Positions 17,628-28,000 of a stretch of DNA of 63,385 nucleotides are shown here, piece after piece. Where the stretch lies: assembly GCA_017396365.1 (NCBI GenBank), contig JAFQMD010000014.1, forward strand, positions 1 through 63,385. The letters run 5' to 3'. The notes below the pieces were generated by a model, which saw only the letters and a list, made by a program, of their open reading frames with translations, did no database searches and was not told the origin of the DNA. This stretch comes from Clostridia bacterium. Lineage in GTDB: Bacteria; Bacillota; Clostridia; Christensenellales; Borkfalkiaceae. The position numbers and the translations under genes were made by a program. Every line of letters begins with the position of its first letter. The first letter of the stretch is position 1.

Positions 17628-18938
17628 ATGAAAGCAAAGGTAACTAAATTTAGCAATAAAGCAATAATACTTTGTTTGGTAGCATTACTATCTTGTATTT
17701 TTTGCGTAATCGGGTGTTCAAAAAAACCGGACGATAGTGGAAAGGTAAACTACAACAACGACCCACAATACCTATTTGCGCTAAACGCACACATAAACGA
17801 TATAAGACCGGGTGTAGAAACAACCCTTTCTACCGAATACGTTGGCGACGTTCACGGTGTGCTTGGCGTAAAGAGAACAAGGCTTAATATGTCGTTTAAC
17901 GACCTATTTGAAGTTACTAGGGACAACGGTTTAATATTTAAACAATCACAAAGATTGGCTTACAGAAAACTTATAGATAAATACAAATCGGTAGGGGTAA
18001 CGAGTATACTCGGCGTAACCGATAACTTCTTATATCCATACGGATATGAAACATCTATCGACACGGTTGTACCCGACCCACTATTCGAAAGAGAAGAGTA
18101 TTTACTATGGTGTCAACTTAATGCGGAAGCATACAAAATGATAGCCATAGAATACCCCGAAATTAGGTATTTCGAACCTTGTAACGAACCAGACGCGCCT
18201 AACGGAATGCAACTTACAAAAAACGGTTGTAGTTGGAACAACGTTACGGCAAACTTTATTTACCCGCCCGAAGATGAAGCGCATATTTTAGCCGATTTAA
18301 TGTGGTATATGAATAAAGCCGTAAAAAGTGTAGATAGCAACTGCGTAGTTGTTTTACCAGGTCTATGCGCCTTTATTTCAACCATAGATTATTTAGATTT
18401 TATTTACACTGCAATAGAATCCGGCTGTCATCCAACAGGTCAACAATATAATGACAAAAACCCAGATAACTATTTTGGTATTTTAAACTGGCACCCTTAT
18501 CCATCCGTTATATATAGCAATTTCGATAAAGAGTGGATAGAAACGGGTTGGGTAGATTTTAACAACCAAATGTATGCGGTAGCGCAAAAACACGGCGACG
18601 GCGATAAAAAGGTTTGGTTTACCGAAATAGGCTTTACCGACAGAGGTTTTGGCGAAGCAAGAGAGGCTGAAATAGGTAGTTATATTGCGCCTATGTATAA
18701 TGTTGTTAAAGAAAAAATGCCATACGTAGAAAGTTTATTCTGGTACGTTATAGGCGACTATTACGATTCGCCTGTAAGCACTAGCGAAGACCACTTTGGT
18801 CTATTCTACGCTTTAGGCGACCCTGTAGGTCAAGGCAAGCCTAAGGCTATAGCAAAAGAATTATACACCTACTTCCATAACGGCAGTACAGATTATTCTC
18901 CGTTATACGACGTGGCTTTAAAACATTTAAACGGGTAA
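17628..18938 (+). CDS. Lipoprotein glycoside hydrolase of clan GH-A type
   Basis: 436 residues with a lipobox ending at Cys30 (CVIGC), so it is anchored outside the membrane. A TIM-barrel pattern is visible with FEPCNEPDAP (E187, predicted acid/base, in the NEP motif of clan GH-A) and VWFTEIGFT (E333, predicted nucleophile); NWHPYP fits the histidine strand before it. GH39- or GH5-like families are the nearest idea, but I cannot fix the family. AAGGGGGTG overlaps the end of the previous gene, so it is tightly coupled to it. The same barrel type forms the C-terminus of the next protein. Confidence 0.75.
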   Translation: MKAKVTKFSNKAIILCLVALLSCIFCVIGCSKKPDDSGKVNYNNDPQYLFALNAHINDIRPGVETTLSTEYVGDVHGVLGVKRTRLNMSFNDLFEVTRDNGLIFKQSQRLAYRKLIDKYKSVGVTSILGVTDNFLYPYGYETSIDTVVPDPLFEREEYLLWCQLNAEAYKMIAIEYPEIRYFEPCNEPDAPNGMQLTKNGCSWNNVTANFIYPPEDEAHILADLMWYMNKAVKSVDSNCVVVLPGLCAFISTIDYLDFIYTAIESGCHPTGQQYNDKNPDNYFGILNWHPYPSVIYSNFDKEWIETGWVDFNNQMYAVAQKHGDGDKKVWFTEIGFTDRGFGEAREAEIGSYIAPMYNVVKEKMPYVESLFWYVIGDYYDSPVSTSEDHFGLFYALGDPVGQGKPKAIAKELYTYFHNGSTDYSPLYDVALKHLNG

Positions 18939-18977
18939 AAGTGTAAAACACTTAAATATATAATTAGGAGGAAATTT

Positions 18978-21900
18978 ATGAAAGCAAAAAGAACGCTAGC
19001 CTTGTGGCTATTGTCTGCAATGTTTGTTGTTTGTAGTTTCTTTGGCGTGTTATCTTTAAATAATAAAGAAGTTCGTGCAGAAACAACAACACCAACATGG
19101 CAACAAACTTTAATAGCAAATTCAAATGATGGTATGATAGCGTTTCCAACGCCTATTGATAATTGGAAAACTTCTACATCGGTAATATCTTTCGATAGTG
19201 ACCAACCATCAGTTACAATCACGCTTTTATATAGTAATATGGAAAACTATAGCCATAGAGCAACCGAAAAGAATGTCTTTAGCGGTACTTTGGTAGAAGC
19301 GTCACCATCAAATTATTATCACTACGAAATAAACGCTAGCGCGTTTGACGTAAAAGGTGGTGGTGAATATACGGGTGAAGAAACGGTATATGGATTTTCA
19401 AACCGTGGTTCTGCAGAGTTTAAAATTGCTAATTTGCAAGTAACTGGCTTGACGGTTGACGAAAACGCAACCCCAACCCCAACGTGGGAACAAACAGTAG
19501 AAGTAGGTAGCACTGTAATTGCATTTGAATCGCCGGTTGAAAACTGGATAGAATCACCTGCAGTTTTACATTTTGATAGCGATCAACCATCTGTTACAAT
19601 TACTCTTTTGCTCGACATAAACGACTGGAGTAGTAGAGTAACTACTAAAGGTGCGTTTAGTGGAACTTTAGTTGAGGCATCGCCATCAAATTATTATCAC
19701 TACGATCTAAATATAAGAGATTTCACCCTTGAAGGTGCTAAAGGTGATGGCACGGAAACAGTTGTTGGTTTTTCAAACCGTGGTAGCGCATCTTTCCAAA
19801 TCGCAAATGTTGAGGTTACGGGTATCGAACATCCAACGTACGAAACGCCAACTAAAGTTTTAAGTCTTGGTGATTTAACTGTTGGTGGTAACTCAATAGG
19901 CGAAGAAAAGATTTTAAACGGCTCGGATGCTAAATACGATTTCGATTCAAGTTTCTTAAGCGCAAATAAGTCTTTAGTATTTAAGTTTAAGTTTACGCCA
20001 AAAGCACCTTGGTCTGCAGAAGCCGACGGTTTACAAATGAACCTCCTTGGCGAATGGGCAAATACAGGTGGTATTTGGGTGCGTCCTGATAAGATTTATA
20101 TGTTGGGTGGAAACAATCCAAACGTTGCTAGCACGCTCGTAGCAGATACTACTTACGAGTTTGAATACGGCCGTTTAGCAATAATGGAAGGCAACACTTT
20201 CTCTGGTGACTATTATTACTACTTAAAGATAGATGGTAATCTTATAGTTGAACGTACGATTTCTGCACAAGAACTTGACGATAAGTATAGCGTAGGTGTA
20301 GACGTTGCAAAAGTTTGGATTCAAAGTAAAGCAGCAACCTACCACGTAATGCAAGATATTGATTACGTTCCTCAAGAGCCTATCGTAGAAACTTACGAAA
20401 CACCGGCAAACGCTATAAGCGTTGGCGATTTAAAAGAAAACGGCAACCTTGTTGGTGATGAACTTTCGTTAAATAATAAAAATAATGCAATACTTAGTTA
20501 CGATTCAAACTTTAAAACTGCAAATAATTCTGTAATATTTAAATTCAAGTTTGTTACAAATCAATGGTCAGTAGACGGTGATGGTATTCAAATAGGCTTA
20601 ATGGGTAAATGGGCAGTGGAAGGTGGCTTATGGCTACGCCCAGACAAAGTAAGAATTATAAAAGCGTCGGGTTACGTAGAAAGTATAACCCTTGCTCCAA
20701 ATGCTACTTACGATATAGAATACGGTCGTTTAGCAATTTTAGAAAACGGCGTATATACCGGCAGTTTCTATTTCTATGTAAAGATAGACGGCGAACTAAA
20801 AGCGACTTACGAAACTACACAAGCATCTATGTTAACAAGCAATAAAGCTACAACTGATGACCTTGCGCAACCAAATGTTTGGATTCAACGCAAAGAGGGT
20901 TTGGCTAACGTTATGCGTGATGTAGATTATGTTTCATTTACTTACGAAACACCAGACGTTGTAGACGTTAGCGACTTATTGTATAACGGTTTACCATTTG
21001 GCGGTGCTTATACCATAGCAACGACTCGCTTTACAATCGGTAAAGAATTAACTGCAACAAACCATTCGTTATCGTTTAGATTTGTATTTAATCCTAAAAC
21101 TTGGGATGAAGATGGCTCGCCACAAATTCACTTTATAGATAGTTATTCCGACACGGGCTTTGCTTGGTTAAAACCAAATAATGCGTATATCTTAAAGGCA
21201 GACGGCAAATATACATCTTCTGGCTCTGCTATTTCAAACGCACTTCATTTAGTAGAAGTTGGTAGGCTTGCAAAAGTTAGCGATGCCGACGGCTCTGTAA
21301 TGGGTTACAAATTCTTTGTTAAGATAGACGGCGTAACCGTTGTAGAATACGAATTAGCATCTAGCGAATTTGCGTCTGTTTCTAACTTGCAAGATATTTT
21401 AAATAGCAAAACCATATTTATTACAACCGACGTTGGCAACCAAATTTACGACGTAGATTACTTCCCACAAATGGAAAACGCAGGTGATCTTTACCTTGTT
21501 CCATGGAGACTTTCTGCAAGTGGTATAGCATTTACGGCAAGTATCGAAAGTAAAATATACAACTTTAGAAAGATAACCGAAAGCGGTATAATAGTTGTTC
21601 CTACTAAAAACGTAACGGGCAATATTACTTTAGAAAGCACTTACGAAAATCTATTAGTAATTCCTGCTTCAGTTAGCGAAAACGCAGGCTTAACACTATT
21701 AAAAGCAGGTGTTCTTGGTATTTTAGACGGCAATATTTGTAAAGACTATACGGCAGTTGCATACGTTAAATACGCAGGTGCTGATGGTGGCGTAATTGTA
21801 GCGTACTCTAAACCTGCAACAACGAACCTATACGAACAAATTAGCAAGGCGGAAAGCGTTCCAGCGGAAGTTAGCGCAAAACTCAGCAAAGCGCTTGCAG

Positions 21901-23198
21901 TTAATATCGACCTTGCAACGAGCGCCGTAGCAGGAGCAAGCATTAGCGGTGCAATAGGCGATAACACCATAACTTTAACGGGTAGTTCGGCAAGTTATTC
22001 TTGTTATATGATTAACGGACAAGAAGTTTTAGCAGGGGAAACAATCGTTCTTGGCTATTCTACTTACACCGTTGCAATTAACGCAAACAAAATTACTTTA
22101 ACAAAGGTTGCAACCGAAACCGTATTTGGCGTTAGCGAACACTATACAGTTTTAAACGACCATTATCCAGAATATTTAACGCCTGAAAATATTGCTCTAG
22201 CAATGGATGAATTAGGTTTAACTTCTTATCGTTTCGATATTGCTCTTAGTGATTTATTCTCCGTTAAAGAAGGCGATAAGTTAGTTTTAAGGGTAGATGC
22301 TTACCAAAAGATTAACGCCTTACTTTCTCAAATGGAAGAACAAGGTAAAACGGATAGTTTAGCAGTTCTTTGGTATATTCAACCTTACGGCCACGATTAC
22401 AGTTGGGACGGCGCAAATAACTACGTTGGCTCTGAAAAGGTTATAGATTTCCGATCAGACTGGTATACGCGTTATTTAGACCTAAACGAAGAAGCAGTAA
22501 GACAAGTTGCGCTTTTATTCCCACAAGTTGTAAACTTTGAAGTTTGGAACGAACCAGAACTTTACGACCAAATGGTTGGTTGGGACGGCTCTACTTTAAC
22601 AAGATTAACGCCAACCCAAAAGGCGCAATTCTTAACCGATATTATGTATCGTGTAAACCGCGCGTTAAAGAGCGTTAATAGTGATATTATACTAACAAGC
22701 CCATCTTTATGTACCTTCCAACAACGTTATGACGAAGTTGATTGTACTACCGACGTATTCTTAAGATCTATATACGAGGCAATTGCAGATAATATTGCGC
22801 CAACCGGTTGCGAGCAAGATACAAAGGCAGATAACTATTTCGACGTTGTAAATATTCATCCATACGTTGGCGTAGGTAATACAACCGATAGTAACTGGGA
22901 AAATTGGTTAGAAACAATTCATCAAATTTCGGTAGAAAACGGCGACGCAAACACGCCTATATGGATTACGGAATTCGGCTTTAACACAAACGGGCTTACT
23001 GATAGTGAAATAAACAGTAAAGCAAGTATTCTTTCTTCTATAATTTCTTTAATTAAAAATACCGATTATATTACCAGAGTATATTTCTACACCGCAATCG
23101 ACGATTCTACGTCTGAACAAAAATGGGGTTTATTTGCTTGGAACAACCGTTTAGAAATTAAAGCGACGGGTAATGCTGTTAAAGAAGCGCTTAAATAA
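18978..23198 (+). CDS. Large secreted modular glycoside hydrolase (repeats plus C-terminal GH-A-like barrel)
   Basis: 1406 residues, signal peptide (ends near EVRAETT), AGGAGG upstream. Residues about 36-285 contain two copies of a 120-residue module (TPTWQQT ... GTLVEASPSNYYHY ... GFSNRGSA). Residues about 290-830 contain three copies of another module (SLGDLTVGGNSIG ... LWLRPDK ... YEYGRLAI ... KIDG), also found in the protein at 25092. Then comes an Ig-like region (about 835-1045) and, from about 1050, a TIM-barrel with FEVWNEPEL (E1192, acid/base) and WITEFGF (E1332, nucleophile), homologous to the lipoprotein at 17628. There is no C-terminal anchor. It probably binds and cuts a polysaccharide outside the cell; the linkage is unknown. 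Confidence 0.78.
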   Translation: MKAKRTLALWLLSAMFVVCSFFGVLSLNNKEVRAETTTPTWQQTLIANSNDGMIAFPTPIDNWKTSTSVISFDSDQPSVTITLLYSNMENYSHRATEKNVFSGTLVEASPSNYYHYEINASAFDVKGGGEYTGEETVYGFSNRGSAEFKIANLQVTGLTVDENATPTPTWEQTVEVGSTVIAFESPVENWIESPAVLHFDSDQPSVTITLLLDINDWSSRVTTKGAFSGTLVEASPSNYYHYDLNIRDFTLEGAKGDGTETVVGFSNRGSASFQIANVEVTGIEHPTYETPTKVLSLGDLTVGGNSIGEEKILNGSDAKYDFDSSFLSANKSLVFKFKFTPKAPWSAEADGLQMNLLGEWANTGGIWVRPDKIYMLGGNNPNVASTLVADTTYEFEYGRLAIMEGNTFSGDYYYYLKIDGNLIVERTISAQELDDKYSVGVDVAKVWIQSKAATYHVMQDIDYVPQEPIVETYETPANAISVGDLKENGNLVGDELSLNNKNNAILSYDSNFKTANNSVIFKFKFVTNQWSVDGDGIQIGLMGKWAVEGGLWLRPDKVRIIKASGYVESITLAPNATYDIEYGRLAILENGVYTGSFYFYVKIDGELKATYETTQASMLTSNKATTDDLAQPNVWIQRKEGLANVMRDVDYVSFTYETPDVVDVSDLLYNGLPFGGAYTIATTRFTIGKELTATNHSLSFRFVFNPKTWDEDGSPQIHFIDSYSDTGFAWLKPNNAYILKADGKYTSSGSAISNALHLVEVGRLAKVSDADGSVMGYKFFVKIDGVTVVEYELASSEFASVSNLQDILNSKTIFITTDVGNQIYDVDYFPQMENAGDLYLVPWRLSASGIAFTASIESKIYNFRKITESGIIVVPTKNVTGNITLESTYENLLVIPASVSENAGLTLLKAGVLGILDGNICKDYTAVAYVKYAGADGGVIVAYSKPATTNLYEQISKAESVPAEVSAKLSKALAVNIDLATSAVAGASISGAIGDNTITLTGSSASYSCYMINGQEVLAGETIVLGYSTYTVAINANKITLTKVATETVFGVSEHYTVLNDHYPEYLTPENIALAMDELGLTSYRFDIALSDLFSVKEGDKLVLRVDAYQKINALLSQMEEQGKTDSLAVLWYIQPYGHDYSWDGANNYVGSEKVIDFRSDWYTRYLDLNEEAVRQVALLFPQVVNFEVWNEPELYDQMVGWDGSTLTRLTPTQKAQFLTDIMYRVNRALKSVNSDIILTSPSLCTFQQRYDEVDCTTDVFLRSIYEAIADNIAPTGCEQDTKADNYFDVVNIHPYVGVGNTTDSNWENWLETIHQISVENGDANTPIWITEFGFNTNGLTDSEINSKASILSSIISLIKNTDYITRVYFYTAIDDSTSEQKWGLFAWNNRLEIKATGNAVKEALK
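19083..20940 (+). repeat. Coding repeats in the 1406-residue protein
   Basis: Two modules near 19083-19450 and 19470-19830 share long identical peptide stretches (for example GTLVEASPSNYYHY), followed by modules near 19845-20390, 20395-20935 and a more diverged one near 20940-21475. They are protein-level repeats with diverged codons, so they are old duplications. Confidence 0.7.
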
Positions 23199-23219
23199 TT
23201 GCCAATAAAGGGGTTAAAC

Positions 23220-24590
23220 ATGAAAATTAAAAACTCAAAAAATTTAATAGTGATTGTTTTGGCTATGTTTTTATGGGTTAGCGTTTTCATAGGGGTTAAA
23301 ACAATGGCTTATGCTTCAAGTACTGCCTTTAATCCGGGGGCTACAATAGGCCTCGGTCAGGTAGATTTAAGCATAAACCATAAAATAACCTTTGAAAGCG
23401 ACGTTAATTTAGACGGAACTAACAACGCACTTGTTTTTGCTCTTGTAGATGACCAAGGCAATTATCTTACCGAAGCCCACTCGGTAGTAGGTACTATTCC
23501 CGCTAATTCCATTTTAAATATGGAAGGTATTAATAGCGTATGGTTTGGAGATTTACCCACTGCCGTTGGTACTAAAAATGCAAACACCTACGAAATAGAA
23601 ACGTTAGATATTTTAAAAGGTGCAAGTGGAACTAAAAACGTAAGTTTAAAGATTTTGGCAATAAAGGGTAGCGTTGTTAATTCTGCTGTATCTATTACGC
23701 AGTTGTTACCAGAAATTACGAATTATAACATTACTTTAAACGAAAACATTTTAGTTAACTTTATAGTAAACATGAACGGACACAAAGACGTTACCGCAAA
23801 AGTTACCTTTAACGAAGAAGATTTTGTTTTACCAATAGAAGACGGCTCGTTTACCTTTGATAAGGTTTATCCACAACACATTGGCGACACAATGACGATA
23901 GCGCTTATGCAAAACGGCGTTCAAATTGGCGAAACTTTAACCGAAAGCGTTAAAAACTATTGCGAAAAGGTAATTGCTTTAGAGCAAGTTGCAGGCTTTA
24001 CCGCCGCTAAATTAGAAGCATTTAAACAACTTGCCGTAGATTTATTATACTACGGCGCAGAAGCGCAAAAATATATCAATCATGACATAGAAAATTTGCC
24101 AACTAGTAACGTTCAATCAGAGCCTACAACTTTTAATCAAAATAGTTTAGAGAGCGATACTGCTGGAACTCAACCAACTCGTTCGCAAACTACAAACGAG
24201 AATTATTATTGGAAAAGTGCAAATATCGTTTACGGAAGTCAATTATTCTTCAGGTTTAAGTTCGTAGCGCCTGCAGATAGTCAAAACCTTTCTGTTACCG
24301 TTGACGGCAACACCATAGAACAATTTACCAAAGTGGAAGATAATTCTCTTGCGCAGGGTTTATGTTATTACGTGTTTGATTACGAAGTTTCTCTTACAAA
24401 ATTTAACGAAGTGTTAACTTTACAACTAAAACAAGGAAGCGAAGTTTATCAAACTTTAACCTACACGGTTAATTACTATATTTTACAGGCGTTAGAAATT
24501 TACCAAAGTTCAAACGTTAAGTACTGTGAACTATTAAAAAGATTATACAACTACGGAAAGAGCGCATCCGAATTTTTAAAGGTAGCGTAA
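23220..24590 (+). CDS. Secreted protein of unknown function, paralogous N-terminus to the giant wall protein
   Basis: 456 residues. The ATG at 23220 is chosen because AAAGGGG precedes it; an in-frame TTG at 23199 directly after the previous stop has no ribosome site of its own. After a signal peptide (about 1-33) comes a domain of about 140 residues (GLGQVDLSINHKITFESDVN ... AHSVVGTIPANSILNMEGIN) that is closely repeated at the N-terminus of the 2275-residue protein at 25092. The C-terminal half has two weakly repeated beta segments ending in a helical stretch (LLYYGAEAQKYIN; LKRLYNYGKSASEFL). No catalytic residues are recognised. It lies in the secreted-protein operon; a role in surface binding or assembly is a guess. 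Confidence 0.7.
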   Translation: MKIKNSKNLIVIVLAMFLWVSVFIGVKTMAYASSTAFNPGATIGLGQVDLSINHKITFESDVNLDGTNNALVFALVDDQGNYLTEAHSVVGTIPANSILNMEGINSVWFGDLPTAVGTKNANTYEIETLDILKGASGTKNVSLKILAIKGSVVNSAVSITQLLPEITNYNITLNENILVNFIVNMNGHKDVTAKVTFNEEDFVLPIEDGSFTFDKVYPQHIGDTMTIALMQNGVQIGETLTESVKNYCEKVIALEQVAGFTAAKLEAFKQLAVDLLYYGAEAQKYINHDIENLPTSNVQSEPTTFNQNSLESDTAGTQPTRSQTTNENYYWKSANIVYGSQLFFRFKFVAPADSQNLSVTVDGNTIEQFTKVEDNSLAQGLCYYVFDYEVSLTKFNEVLTLQLKQGSEVYQTLTYTVNYYILQALEIYQSSNVKYCELLKRLYNYGKSASEFLKVA

Positions 24591-24606
24591 TAGGGGGGTA
24601 ATTTTT

Positions 24607-24717
24607 ATGAAAAAAGAATATAAAAGGGTAGAAATTACCATTATAGTGTATAATCAAGACGTAATTCGCGTTTCTGGCCCAATAGTTGGGGAAGAAGTTG
24701 AATTCGAAGACGATTAA
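24607..24717 (+). CDS. 36-residue peptide with QDVIRVSG motif
   Basis: A short gene with a strong GGGGGG ribosome site 8 bases before the ATG. It codes for a peptide starting MKKEYKRVEITIIVYNQDVI and ending in an acidic EEVEFEDD. The pattern (MKK, Tyr, Val/Ile-rich strand, then QDVI-x-x-S and an acidic tail) matches the 40-residue peptide at 55787, which also precedes a giant secreted-protein gene. No signal peptide or membrane segment is present. Similar short DVI-x-x-S peptides are, to my recollection, common but uncharacterised in gut Clostridia. It could be a modified-peptide precursor, a regulator, or a chaperone-like accessory for the large exported protein; none of these is shown by the sequence. 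Confidence 0.7.
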   Translation: MKKEYKRVEITIIVYNQDVIRVSGPIVGEEVEFEDD

Positions 24718-24743
24718 CAGTTGATTTATTAGGTATTAAAGTT

Positions 24744-24986
24744 ATGAAAAAAATAATTCTTACCTTAACCGTTATCATTACGATATTATGTTTATCTGTT
24801 TTTACAATTTTTTGTTCTTTACAGGATGAAGATTCTACTAATAATTCTTCAAGCGAAACCAGTGAAGAGAGTAGTCCTTCTATTGAAGACAGCGAAGACA
24901 GCAGTAGTGATAATAACCAAAACGACAGTAGCCCAGAGGATAATAGTTCTAACGATATTCACGGTCCTATTATCCCTGTTGGCTAA
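24744..24986 (+). CDS. Small exported Ser/Asp/Glu-rich protein, possible lipoprotein
   Basis: 80 residues: a signal peptide with hydrophobic core (ILTLTVIITILCLSVF), a Cys at position 24 in VFTIFC (a poor lipobox because Phe precedes Cys), then about 45 residues almost wholly Ser, Asp, Glu and Asn, and a C-terminal HGPIIPVG. The ribosome site (TTAGGT) is weak. It lies between the 36-residue peptide and the giant wall protein. The acidic linker resembles the stalk of surface lipoproteins without a functional head. Function unknown. Confidence 0.6.
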   Translation: MKKIILTLTVIITILCLSVFTIFCSLQDEDSTNNSSSETSEESSPSIEDSEDSSSDNNQNDSSPEDNSSNDIHGPIIPVG

Positions 24987-25091
24987 AATACTTCAACCAA
25001 TAATAATTCGCAAAAACGAATTTACCTAACTTTAGTTTAATATTTAACTATATTAAACTAATTACATAGGGATTATGAAGAGAGGTAAAAT

Positions 25092-28000
25092 ATGAAAAGT
25101 AAAAGGAATAAAAGTTTATTGACAATTTTGTTAGCAATGCTTTTAACTTTTTCGCTATCTATAGGTATTGGAACGATGGCCCTTGCTCAAAGTTCACCAC
25201 TTGGGGCAGGCGCTAGCGTTAGCCTTGGCGAAGTAGATTTTAGCAAAAACTACGAAATTACTTTTAATAGTAACGTTAACGTAAACGGCGTAGACAACGC
25301 TCTTGTTTTCGCCCTTACCGACGAACACGGTAATTATCTTACTAAAGCGCATTCGGTAGTAGGCGATATTCCTGCAAACTCTATTTTAAATATGGAAGGA
25401 ATAAATGCCGTTTGGCAAGGCGATTTGCCAACTGCCGTAGGAACTAAAAACGAAAGCGTTTACGCCATAGAAACAAAAGACCTTGTTTTACTTGATGGCG
25501 TTAGTGGTATTAAAAATGCCAGTTTTAAAGTTCTAGCAACAAAGGGCAACGTTGTAGATGCTCAAATTAGTTGTGCCGAAGTTAAATATTTAGTTAAGTT
25601 TGGCGATGCTGAAGGTGTTGAATATAGTTATAATCAAACTATTTTAGCGCCCGAAGATGCTGTTCGCAATCCGGATTTAACCTACCATTATATATTTGAA
25701 CAATGGAACGGTGATGACGGAAGCGTATTTGCGTCAGGCGTTAAAGCAACTAAAAACGTTGTTTATACCGCACAATTTGCTCAAGTTGCGCACGAGTTGT
25801 CAAACGTTGCAGAAGTTCCTGCAACCGAACAAAACAACGGTGTTTTTGCACACTCTACGTGTAGTGGCTGTAGCGTATTGATTAAAGATAACGCAGTCGT
25901 TTCTCAAAGTGATTTAATTATACCCGCTATAGGGCATACCCATAATTACGTTGCTACTTTCGATTGGTCAAACGCTTTAGTGGGCGAAAAACCGGTTGTA
26001 GTATTTAATTGTAGTTGTGGAGCAACACACACTTTAGACGCGCAAGATATTTCTTTGGTAGAAAAAGAAAATTCTCGCGTAGAACCAAGTTGTGTAGAAA
26101 CAGGTAGCGTTGTATTCGTTGCATCGGCTACTCACGAAGGCGCTCATGCGCAAGAAGAAAAAGAATACGTTCTTGAAAAGGTTGACCATAGCCTTGGCGA
26201 AAAGGTACAAGCGCAACAACCACAACTTGGCGTTAACGGTAATTTAGAATATTGGGAATGTTCAGTTTGTCATACCCACTTTAAAGATGAAAACGCAAGC
26301 GCTATTTACGGCGAAAACGAATGGGTTATTGGCGCTTTATATTTAGAAGACGCAAACGTTGTTTCTATTTCCGATTTCACAAGGGGTGGCTCTTACGTTG
26401 GCGATTTCGTTAAGGTCGAATCTAACACTAACTACCAATATGATGCAGGAAAACTAACGAGTAACGGTTCTATCATCTTTAAGGCTCAATACTATACCAA
26501 AGAGTTTGCAACAGGCGACGTTGGCGCAACCCAAATTAGGCTTCACGAAAGTTGGGGCTACAATGGTACAATTTGGTTTAAAGCAGAAAATACCGTTATG
26601 TATCATATGGAAGGTAGTACGCCAAAGCACGTTCTTGCTGATGCGCTTGAAGAAGGCGCTGTTACCACATTTGAATACGGTCGCCGTGCTATTATGAACG
26701 CAAACGGTACTTTCAGTGGTAAATGGTACACCTATTTAATTATAGGCGATAGCCAAACCCCAATTTTAGATTGGACGTTTAGCAACATTTCTAACGACGA
26801 CCACGATAGCGCTTGGGTTAAGGCAAGTAATGCAATATTTATTACTAGTTCAGGCGCGAAGAACATTTTCTTCGACATAGACTTTAACGCTTATAAAACC
26901 GTTGTGTTTAAAAACGGCGAAGAAGTTTTAGATACTCAAACTGTAGTTTATGGTGATAAGGCAGTTGCCCCCGAAGCGCCAACCGCCCCACAAGGTTTAT
27001 ACTTCCACGGTTGGTCGGAAGACGGCGAAACCGTATTCGACCCAACTACTAGCGTTATTACCCAAGATTTAGTTCTTTCTCCTCTATTTGGTCAAGAAGT
27101 TGCCATTGTAACCTTTAAAGATGGCGATACAATCTTAAAAGAAGAAAGGGTTGTAAAGGGCGAAACGGTAGGTGAGTTTATGCTAGAATACGATATTTTA
27201 GCATCGCGTAAAGTATTTATGGGCTGGAAGGTAAACGGCGAAGGCGAAATCTTCGACTATGCAACACCATTAAACGAAGATACAGTTCTTGTTGCTAGTT
27301 GGGCAAACTTAGAAGATTGTTTAGATCAAGTTGATGCATTTAGTATTTCTGACCTATTATTAGCTGGACAGCCCGTTGGCGACATTATTACCTGTAAAGG
27401 TATTTACACTCGTCCACTATCTAATTCTAACGGCTCAACGCTATTTAAATTCCAGTTCGACGTAACGCAATGGGCTGTAGACGACGATGGTTTCCAAATT
27501 GGTTTTTCAGACCAAACTCATCCATCACGCATAAACGGTTCACTATGGTTAAGACCAGACCGTGTTAGAATTATTAAATATGTAAACGGCGATACTTCAT
27601 ACGTAACATGCGATCCAATTACTACGGGAATTCACGACGTAGAATACGGTCGTTTGGCAATTCTTGCAGGGGATAACTCTACGGGTTACTTCTATATTTA
27701 CGTTAAAATTAACGGTGTATTGTTTGGCGAATACGTAACGCCTATCAGCACAATCGCATCCTCAGAACTTTCAAATGCAGGTCTATATTTAACGGGTACT
27801 CAAGGTGTTCCTAACAATATGATGAATGCTGATTTCAGCGGTGAATTAACCGTTACCTTTGTAAATGCTAGCACAAGAGAAACAATAGCCGATACGGTAG
27901 TATCGTTTGGCGAAGTTATCCAAGAACTAGACGTTCCACAAGCGCCACAAGTAGCAGGTAAAACCTTTGTTGGTTGGTACGATGAAAACGGCGAACAAGT

